Assembly (NCBI GenBank): GCA_002049795.1
Contig: MUKC01000010.1
Coordinates: 1-37,824, forward strand
Length of the DNA stretch: 37,824 nucleotides
Direction: 5' to 3'
Source: Desulfobacca sp. 4484_104
Lineage (GTDB): Bacteria > Desulfobacterota > Desulfobaccia > Desulfobaccales > Desulfobaccaceae
The position numbers and the translations under genes were made by a program. Under the pieces are notes generated by a model. That model saw nothing but the letters and a program-made list of their open reading frames with translations. It had not been told where the DNA came from and searched no databases. Every line of letters begins with the position of its first letter. Position 1 is the stretch's first letter. Below, piece by piece: positions 31,959-37,824 of the stretch.

Positions 31959-33341
31959 TCAGATGCTGGTCGGCAGGCCGGCGTTGCGCCAGGATACCAT
32001 GCCCCCGGCGACCGCTGACACCCGCTTGGCGCCGTGCCGCATCAACAGACTGCCGGCAATGTTGGCGCGGTAACCATTGCCGCAAATGGTAACCACTTTC
32101 TGGGCGGCATAAGGACTGAGGTCGGTCTGACTCATCTGGGAGAGCGGCAGGTGTTGCGCCTCGGCGATATGGCCCTGCTGCCATTCGGGTGCAGTGCGCA
32201 CGTCCAACACCACATCCGGTTTGCCGGCCTTCAACATTTCGGCCAATTCCCGGGGGGTCAGTTGGGGGATAAAACCCGTGGGCTGCGCGGCCATTTCCCA
32301 GGCCTTGATGCCGCCGGATAAGAAACCCTCGATATTGTCGTAACCGACTCGATAAAGTTGTTTGACCACCTCTCGCAGGCTTTCCTGGTTATCGACGATC
32401 AGCACCAGGGGAGAACCGGGTTCGAGCACCATGCCGGCCCAATTGCCGATCGGTGGCGATAGGCCAATATTGATGCTGCCGGGGATATGAGCCCCCCCGA
32501 ACGCGGCCTCATCCCGGGTATCGACGATGACATGGCCACTGTCCAGTTTGGCCTTGACCTCCTGCACGTTCAGGGGGCGAAACGGCTTTTGTTGGTCCAC
32601 CAAGGGCGGCCCGGCCAGATTAGTGGCAATGATATGGGTGAAATTTTTCGGCCGGGCAGGAAATTCCTGCATCACGGCTGCTTTAAATTCCGCCAGCGAG
32701 CCTTTCTGGAGGATCGGATTGTTATGACGTTCAAACCCTAAAGTTGAGCTCAGTTTGCTGCTCAAGGCCCGGCCACAGAGGGAACCGTGGCCGTGGGCCG
32801 GATAAATTTCCAGGCGGCCCGGGAATCTTCCTAACTTGTCGTATAAGCTGTGATAGAGATTTTCCACCTGTTCTTCCAGCTTTTCGGCCCCGGCCAGGTC
32901 CGGCCGGCCAACGTCGCCGACAAATAGCAAGTCGCCGGTGAGCACCAACCAGGGCTCGATGCCCCGGCTGGTGTCGGTTACTAAAACCGAAACGCTATGG
33001 GGCGTATGACCGGGGGTATCCAGAATTTGCAGACGGGCGCTGCCCAGCACCAGTTCCTGACCTTCCTGTAAACTCTGATGTTCATATTTAACCGGCGCCT
33101 GTCCATGTACATAAATTGGCGCCTCGGTAACGCGTTGGAGTTCCTGGCTGCCGGTAATATGGTCGGCGTGGACATGGGTATCAATGATCTGGGTGATCTT
33201 TAAGCCCTCCTGGTGGGCCAGCGTCAGGTAATCGCCGATATCCCGCCGCGGATCCACTACGGCTACCACTCCGGCCTGGGCACAGCCGACCATGTACGAA
33301 CAACAACCCAAGCCTTCGTTGAAAAATTGCTTGAAAAACAT
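31959..33341 (-). CDS. Metallo-beta-lactamase fold protein with two rhodanese domains
   Basis: Residues 1-230 form a persulfide dioxygenase/glyoxalase II-like MBL domain: THVHADH (55-61) gives the HxHxDH metal site, with GHT and GDLLF further along. Two rhodanese domains follow. The first (VIVDTRDEAAFGGAHIPGSINIG) has Asp instead of Cys in its active loop (LIVDNQESL) and should be inactive. The second ends in VTICGNGYRANIAG with an active-site cysteine. Such proteins handle sulfane sulfur (persulfides, thiosulfate), which suits a sulfate reducer. GGAGG lies just before the ATG. A promoter overlaps the sagB-like stop upstream. Complete at 460 residues. Confidence 0.9.
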   Translation of the reverse strand: MFFKQFFNEGLGCCSYMVGCAQAGVVAVVDPRRDIGDYLTLAHQEGLKITQIIDTHVHADHITGSQELQRVTEAPIYVHGQAPVKYEHQSLQEGQELVLGSARLQILDTPGHTPHSVSVLVTDTSRGIEPWLVLTGDLLFVGDVGRPDLAGAEKLEEQVENLYHSLYDKLGRFPGRLEIYPAHGHGSLCGRALSSKLSSTLGFERHNNPILQKGSLAEFKAAVMQEFPARPKNFTHIIATNLAGPPLVDQQKPFRPLNVQEVKAKLDSGHVIVDTRDEAAFGGAHIPGSINIGLSPPIGNWAGMVLEPGSPLVLIVDNQESLREVVKQLYRVGYDNIEGFLSGGIKAWEMAAQPTGFIPQLTPRELAEMLKAGKPDVVLDVRTAPEWQQGHIAEAQHLPLSQMSQTDLSPYAAQKVVTICGNGYRANIAGSLLMRHGAKRVSAVAGGMVSWRNAGLPTSI

Positions 33342-33518
33342 CTGACCTCCATCTCTGAATTTCCGATTGCCAATGATAATCGAACTTGCCTAGTAAATCT
33401 TCAAACCGCCGAATCAGGCATTTTAGTTTTTTTTGAAATAATGGTAGTTACCTCTATCCCAACCAGCGCCTTTAGGTAAGATGGTTAAATTGTCTATCAT
33501 AGGAAAAATTATCAAAAT

Positions 33519-33546
33519 AGTATAATTATTAATCTATAATTGTCAA
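33519..33546 (-). promoter_or_regulatory. Promoter of the MBL-rhodanese gene
   Basis: On the minus strand, TTGACA (33546-33541), 16 bases, TATACT (33524-33519). The -35 overlaps the stop codon of the upstream sagB-like gene. The leader before the ATG at 33341 is about 170 bases. Confidence 0.6.
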
Positions 33547-34226
33547 TGTTTATAACCAATGGGCATAATCAAGAAGGGCTCCTGGGCCGTGGGCAGATTC
33601 ATAATCTGGCTTACCTCTTGATTCTCAAAAGCTCCCACGATTCCAGCCCCCAGCCCCAAGGCTTCGGCTTGCAGAAACAGATTCTGGCCCACGTGGCCGA
33701 CCTCGATATGGGTGTAGAGGACACCCCGTTCGCCATATTTTCTGGTGCACCGAGCATATGCGCCGGTAATAACCACCATGATCGGGGCCTCGGCCATCCA
33801 GCTCTGATAAAGCGCGGCCTTGGCCAGCTCCTTGCGGATATCACCTGGGGTTATGAGTTCCAAACCCTGCTGATCCGGGAGATAGTGATAGACACCGGGC
33901 GGCAGGTCTGCGACCGAGCGCTCCCCCACCGCGACATAGAGGTCTAAAGGATACAACGCGCCTGCCGAAGGGGCAGACCGGTAACCGCGCTTGGGATCGG
34001 TAACGCCGTCCGCGGCCCACAGCAGTTGGGAAAGTTGGGCCAGGGATAAAGCCCGATGGCCAAAGCGGCGGATGGTCCTCCGGGTCTGAAGCGCTTCCTC
34101 CACCGACATCCGGCCTTTTAAAGACGGTGCCGGCAAGTTGACCACGGTGCCAGCCGCTGCACCGCCCCAATTTAACAAAATACCGACCATGAGTAAGATT
34201 CCTCCATATAACCAATAGATTTTCAT
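33543..34226 (-). CDS. SagB/ThcOx-type nitroreductase-family oxidoreductase, exported
   Basis: The chosen start MKIYWLYGGILLMVGILLNWGGAAAG is a signal peptide or membrane anchor. The body is a SagB-type FMN-dependent domain: SVEEALQTRRTIRRFGHRALSLAQLSQLLWAADGVTDPKRGYRSAPSAGALYPLDLYVAV, then the LPPGVYHYLPD and EVGHVGQNLFLQAEALGLGAGIVGAF blocks. SagB proteins oxidise azolines in peptide toxin maturation when paired with SagC/SagD. None of those partners is present, and exported relatives in anaerobes have unknown substrates. A longer frame (to 34334) lacks a signal-like start. About 230 bases upstream (34227-34457) hold no other gene. Confidence 0.85.
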   Translation of the reverse strand: MKIYWLYGGILLMVGILLNWGGAAAGTVVNLPAPSLKGRMSVEEALQTRRTIRRFGHRALSLAQLSQLLWAADGVTDPKRGYRSAPSAGALYPLDLYVAVGERSVADLPPGVYHYLPDQQGLELITPGDIRKELAKAALYQSWMAEAPIMVVITGAYARCTRKYGERGVLYTHIEVGHVGQNLFLQAEALGLGAGIVGAFENQEVSQIMNLPTAQEPFLIMPIGYKH

Positions 34227-34457
34227 GACCTTGGCCCTGGCAACCGGGATTAAGGCGAATATGAGGAAATGTTGCCTTATGATATCCGGGTTTTTCGGTA
34301 GAATGAGGTTTATTGGGTGATCCCTGCACCGCAAGCCGACAACCTTTGTTTTAAGATAAACATAAATTACGGCCAGGGAAGGGGTGAACGGATATTTTGT
34401 GATTGGCTAATAAATCTGGCTTGACCTGAAAGATACAGAGATGATTGGCAGAACCGC

Positions 34458-35849
34458 CTATCTAGGCCAGCTCAAACCCCAAGGGAGGTAGAACAGGCGC
34501 AATCGTCGGGTGTCGCCCTGGCGCTCCAGGGTCAACAGTCCCGAGAGCAAACGGAAAGTGCTGCCTTCGGACGTTACCTGCCGGGAAGCCAGAAAACTCA
34601 ACTCCCACAGGGCATAGCTATCGGTCCGTTCCCAGCGGTAGAGGCCCCACAAGGCCCGACCTTGATGCCGCGTCCCTTGGCGCTCGAGGGTCCAAAGATA
34701 GAGCCAGGGTCCGTAAAGGCGGTCCCAGCCTTCAGTCTGGATAGGCAACAGGTCGGGAGCATGCGCCCGGAACTGTTCGGGCCGGCCCTCAAAATAAAGC
34801 AGCGGCCAGAGGCGGCCTTCTTCCTGCCAACCAGAAGGGGTGACGCGATTGCGGTAAAGACTAAACAGCAGCCAGCGGTGCTGGACCTCGAAACGCTCGG
34901 GGGTTTCATCACGTTCACCTAAATATAACGGCCAGAGCAGATGCAGGCGGTCGCGCTGCTGATCTAGATTGCGGTAGTAAAGGGGCCAGAACGAACGCAC
35001 TGAAAATTGATCCCCCTCTCCCCAGATAATTACCGGCCAGGGTAGATCCCACTGCGTATAATCGCCCTGATCCTGATGATAGTAGCTGAAAAAGGGGTAC
35101 AAGATGCCTCGTCTGTAACTAACCGGGGTAGTGTCCTCCAGATAAAAGGGCAGCACCGCCTTTAAGGTCCGCGGTCGATCAGTATCCAGATTCAGACGCT
35201 GATAATGCCAGCTGGGCCACAAGGCATAGTATTTGTCATAGACTCCGGCTTTGGTGATGCGGCCGTACAGCGGCCAGAAGGTAAAGGCCGATTCGCGCCC
35301 CGTAGAATAGGAAAATAGCGGCCACAGGAAATGATAATGATGGCTACCCTCGCCGCGGGAGGTGGAGAACAACGGCCAGAGAACAAAGCTAATCGATTCG
35401 CGGCCAAAACGCTCTTTAAGAGTGCCGCCTAACGGAAAGACCCCGCCATAAGGCACACCGTCCGCAGTACGCCCCCAAAAGAAGGGAAAAAACTGAAACT
35501 CATTAACCCCCGGGCCTTGCCGAGAACGGCTCAGAGGCAAAAAATTGAACCGCTGGCCCACAGGATCCTGCCGGTAGCGTCCCAACGGGTAGAGGAATTC
35601 CAGTTCCTGGACTTCCTTGCCAGTCTGCCAGTAAAACAAGGGTGCCAGCGTGGTAATAGTAGTGTTCGTGGTCTGTTCGCGGGAAAACAACGGCCCCAGC
35701 AGCTCCCAGCGGGTGGTCTGCTCCTGCGCATCGTGGCTGTAAAACACCAACGGCGTCAGATTCAGTCGCTGGCCGCCCTGGGGGCCGGGCACACAGGCCC
35801 ACAGATTGAGGATTACCAAAAACAAGATAAGATGAGCACAGTAGGACAT
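34458..35849 (-). CDS. Predicted lipoprotein built of WPLF/WPLY repeats
   Basis: I do not recognise the function. The N-terminus is a lipoprotein signal (ILFLVILNLWAC, cysteine about residue 19). The mature part is a row of about 20-25-residue units, each ending in a WPLF, WPLY or related word followed by polar turns such as SYSTGRES or YLGERDE. Examples are FVLWPLFSTS, HFLWPLFSYS, FTFWPLYGRI, RSFWPLYYRN, HLLWPLYLGE and GRLWPLLYFE. Alternating aromatic strands and polar turns suggest stacked beta-hairpins, perhaps a barrel or a beta-propeller-like protein at the outer membrane. No ribosome-binding site is evident. It appears to be transcribed alone and is complete at 463 residues. Confidence 0.8.
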   Translation of the reverse strand: MSYCAHLILFLVILNLWACVPGPQGGQRLNLTPLVFYSHDAQEQTTRWELLGPLFSREQTTNTTITTLAPLFYWQTGKEVQELEFLYPLGRYRQDPVGQRFNFLPLSRSRQGPGVNEFQFFPFFWGRTADGVPYGGVFPLGGTLKERFGRESISFVLWPLFSTSRGEGSHHYHFLWPLFSYSTGRESAFTFWPLYGRITKAGVYDKYYALWPSWHYQRLNLDTDRPRTLKAVLPFYLEDTTPVSYRRGILYPFFSYYHQDQGDYTQWDLPWPVIIWGEGDQFSVRSFWPLYYRNLDQQRDRLHLLWPLYLGERDETPERFEVQHRWLLFSLYRNRVTPSGWQEEGRLWPLLYFEGRPEQFRAHAPDLLPIQTEGWDRLYGPWLYLWTLERQGTRHQGRALWGLYRWERTDSYALWELSFLASRQVTSEGSTFRLLSGLLTLERQGDTRRLRLFYLPWGLSWPR

Positions 35850-36224
35850 AAATGTTAGATGATTATTTAATTAGCTAAATTTATTAGTATTTTATACTAC
35901 AGGATATTTATCATTGCCTGGCAGGATCTGCCTCGCCATGAGGAGGTCAAATTTTGGAGCACTAATAGACCCTAGTAAGGATCGATTCGAAAACCAAATT
36001 TCTCCCTTCACCCAGAAGCAGAGGGATGCGATTCCCCGCGGGGCCATAAAAAACAGAGGATAAGGTCTCTAGGCCTCCATGATAACCTCAAACGGCAAAA
36101 ATGTTAAGCATCTTGAGGTTACAAATGGTGGTACAGACGGTATTTTGGTTTTATGAGGATTAAATAGTGTGCAGCCGGGAAGCCGCTTTTCCCTTCCCCG
36201 AAATCGCAATAGAGGTAGCTCTGG
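35850..36224. other. Non-coding gap with a 9-base inverted repeat
   Basis: TAACCTCAA (36083-36091) and TTGAGGTTA (36113-36121) are exact reverse complements around a 21-base loop. Otherwise the stretch is A/T-rich near the lipoprotein start and shows no gene. A minus-strand frame over 36069-36467 is a shadow of the pseudogene. Confidence 0.45.
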
Positions 36225-36690
36225 ATGGAACCGGAAATCAAGAACAGTAAATCGGAAGAGTTGGACGACTTTACCATAATGCTCCATGCCGGACTCATGG
36301 TGTTTGGGGTCCCGGCCTGATTCACCGAGGAATGGGCCGGGGACTATAAGCATATGGCGCATTGGGGATTCACGGTGCATAAGTGGTTGGGGATGGTTAC
36401 TGCCCTGTTTATCGTAGCCCGCCTCTTTCATGGCTTTTATGGTCCAGACCAAGCCCGTTTTGCCCACTGGGTGCCCTATACCGGGGAACGGCTACAACTT
36501 GTTTGCGACGATCTCCGCACTCTTTTAACCATGAAGCTACCCAATCGTTCACCTCATCAAGGAACTCCATGAGCTTGGGGCATCGCTGGTCCCCATATTT
36601 CTGGCTATCCATGTGTCGGCCGTCATCCTGCATGCCTTGACGGGCGACCATCGTTGGCGGAGAATATTTAGTTTCTCTTCTGATTCCTGA
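36225..36690 (+). pseudogene. Cytochrome b561-type membrane protein, broken by a stop and a frameshift
   Basis: From the ATG at 36225 the frame reads EELDDFTIMLHAGLMVFGVPA and meets a TGA at 36318-36320. It then continues FTEEWAGDYKHMAHWGFTVHKWLGMVTALFIVARLFHGFYGP, a typical heme-binding membrane pair of the cytochrome b561/hydrogenase cytochrome b family. Around 36540-36565 the frame shifts by one base and goes on as LIKELHELGASLVPIFLAIHVSAVILHALTGDHRWRRIF, ending at 36690. Two separate lesions mark a true pseudogene. The intact protein would have carried electrons at the membrane. Confidence 0.75.
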
Positions 36691-36740
36691 AAAATTCACC
36701 CTGTAGCGGTATATGCGCTTGCCACCTCAAAGGTGATAGC

Positions 36741-36769
36741 TTGACCTTTGGACCTCGAAAAGGTACTAT
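36741..36769 (+). promoter_or_regulatory. Promoter of the DNA methyltransferase gene
   Basis: TTGACC at 36741-36746, 17 bases, TACTAT at 36764-36769. The start point near 36776 gives a 35-base leader that contains GGGGGAGGG. Confidence 0.6.
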
Positions 36770-36810
36770 AGTCAAGCAATTTAACAGCGATATCCGGGGG
36801 AGGGTTTTCT

Positions 36811-37824
36811 TTGGTAATCAGCCACCAAATTATCGTCGGCGATTGTCGTCAGATGCGTCTGGTACCAGACAAGTCAGTGCATCTGATCATTACCTCGCCG
36901 CCCTACTGGCAGTTAAAAGATTATGGCCCCGGCGGTCAGATCGGCTATCATGAGAGCTACGAAAGTTATATCAACCATCTTAATCTAGTCTGGCAGGAAT
37001 GTTACCGGGTCCTACATCCGGGCTGTCGGCTGTGCATCAACATCGGTGATCAATTTGCCCGCGCCGCCTATTATGGCCGTTATAAAATCATGCCGATCCG
37101 CACCGAGATCATCAAATTCTGTGAAACCATCGGCTTTGATTATCTGGGGGCGATCATCTGGCAAAAGGTCACCACCTGCCATACCAGCGGCGGCGCCACC
37201 ATCATGGGTTCTTTTCCTTATCCCCGCAACGGCCTGTTAAAACTGGATTATGAGTTCATCCTGATTTTTAAGAAATTGGGAGTAGCGCCCTCGGTTTCGA
37301 AGGAGATTAAGGAGCAGTCCCGCCTGAGCACCGAGGAATGGAATACCTATTTCCACGGCCACTGGAATTTCCCCGGCGAAAAGCAACGCCGACATCTGGC
37401 CATGTTCCCGGAGGAATTGCCCCGGCGGCTGATCAAGATGTTCAGCTTTGTCGGCGAGACGGTTCTAGACCCCTTTTTAGGGAGTGGCACCACCTCCCTG
37501 GCTGCCAAAAATCTGGACCGCCAGTCCATCGGCTATGAGATCAACGAGGAATTTTTGCCGCTCATCAAAGAAAAACTGGGACTGCAGCAAGCCTCATTGT
37601 TGAGTACCAGTGATTATCAGATTATCTATCAGGAACAATCAGATATTGACTATCAGGCCCGGATTGCCCGCCTGCCCTATATCTTTCGGGATCCCATCCG
37701 CTTTGACAAAAAATCCGATCCCAAGCGGCAGACCTTTGGGTCGCAAATTGATTTGCAAACCCCACGCCTCCGGGATCATTACCGGGTCAAAGAGGTGTTG
37801 TCGCCGACCCTGGTCCTGCTTAAT
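36811..37824 (+). CDS. Site-specific DNA methyltransferase (beta class), 3' end outside window
   Basis: The frame stays open to the window edge (338 codons so far). It starts with IVGDCRQM, then LIITSPPYWQLKDYG (motif IV, TSPPYW, 28-33). Near residue 220 it has the SAM motif DPFLGSGTTSLAAKNLDRQSIGYEI (motif I). Catalytic motif first and SAM motif later is the beta-class order. SPPY rather than DPPY favours N4-cytosine methylation over N6-adenine, though that is not certain. I take a TTG at 36811 as the start, six bases after GGGGGAGGG; no ATG is in position. It could be half of a restriction-modification system whose nuclease would lie beyond 37824, or a solitary regulator. Confidence 0.87.
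   Translation, partial: MVISHQIIVGDCRQMRLVPDKSVHLIITSPPYWQLKDYGPGGQIGYHESYESYINHLNLVWQECYRVLHPGCRLCINIGDQFARAAYYGRYKIMPIRTEIIKFCETIGFDYLGAIIWQKVTTCHTSGGATIMGSFPYPRNGLLKLDYEFILIFKKLGVAPSVSKEIKEQSRLSTEEWNTYFHGHWNFPGEKQRRHLAMFPEELPRRLIKMFSFVGETVLDPFLGSGTTSLAAKNLDRQSIGYEINEEFLPLIKEKLGLQQASLLSTSDYQIIYQEQSDIDYQARIARLPYIFRDPIRFDKKSDPKRQTFGSQIDLQTPRLRDHYRVKEVLSPTLVLLN

Noticed and set aside
1-37824. CRISPR array
   Set aside because: No evenly spaced direct repeats were seen; the only repeats found are short inverted pairs.

Overview
The window reads as a chromosome segment of an anaerobic sulfate-reducing bacterium of the Desulfobacterota (former Deltaproteobacteria). The main evidence is a dsrMKJOP operon, the membrane electron-transfer complex of dissimilatory sulfate reduction. 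A PEP-CTERM-like fragment, a rhodanese-fused metallo-beta-lactamase protein and DsrE, YHS and U32 family genes fit such a host. A Desulfobacca-like lineage is plausible, but that rests on family resemblance only.

Layout. 1-340: edge of a probable integrated element, ending in a copy of only the 3' end of the tmRNA gene (ssrA). 507-2041: an unrecognised 189-residue gene, then about 1 kb of decayed DNA with a PEP-CTERM relic. 2042-7725: promoter, an RsbRD_N-type sensor gene, dsrM, dsrK, dsrJ, dsrO, dsrP and a strong terminator. 7747-9753 (minus): an FAD dehydrogenase and two TatA-like proteins with C-terminal zinc ribbons. 9785-17651 (plus): DUF488, rarA, an operon of a receiver protein, a thiamine-binding-type protein and dnaJ, a small membrane protein, a U32 protein, a damaged Smr gene and a purH-like gene. 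17659-23436: an inverted repeat, a methyltransferase, a truncated DsrE-like gene and rpmB, then rel, proS and a YprB-like nuclease on the minus strand. 23481-28513: a short coiled-coil membrane protein with a possibly leaderless mRNA, a divergent HDAC-fold protein, an ABC transporter (FtsX-type permease plus ATPase) and a tiny YHS protein. 28541-31897: a long inverted repeat, a degenerate E1-like protein, a small Fn3-like protein, and an orphan ParA overlapped by a small, partly disordered partner. 31905-35849 (minus): MBL-rhodanese, an exported SagB-type oxidoreductase and a lipoprotein with WPLF/WPLY repeats. 36083-37824: a cytochrome b561-like pseudogene and a beta-class DNA methyltransferase that runs off the end.

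The most unexpected pattern is a set of short missing segments in otherwise well-conserved genes. The end of dsrJ and the start of dsrO are lost at one joint. An Smr domain lacks about 100 bases. proS lacks, in frame, the roughly 50 residues carrying class II motif 3. A DsrE-like gene has lost its C-terminal half. proS and the dsr genes should be indispensable in this host, so an assembly or amplification artefact is the first explanation to test. Candidates for new biology are the ParA/partner pair, the WPL-repeat lipoprotein, the zinc-ribbon Tat proteins and the gene beside the ssrA scar. None amounts to a demonstrated new system.
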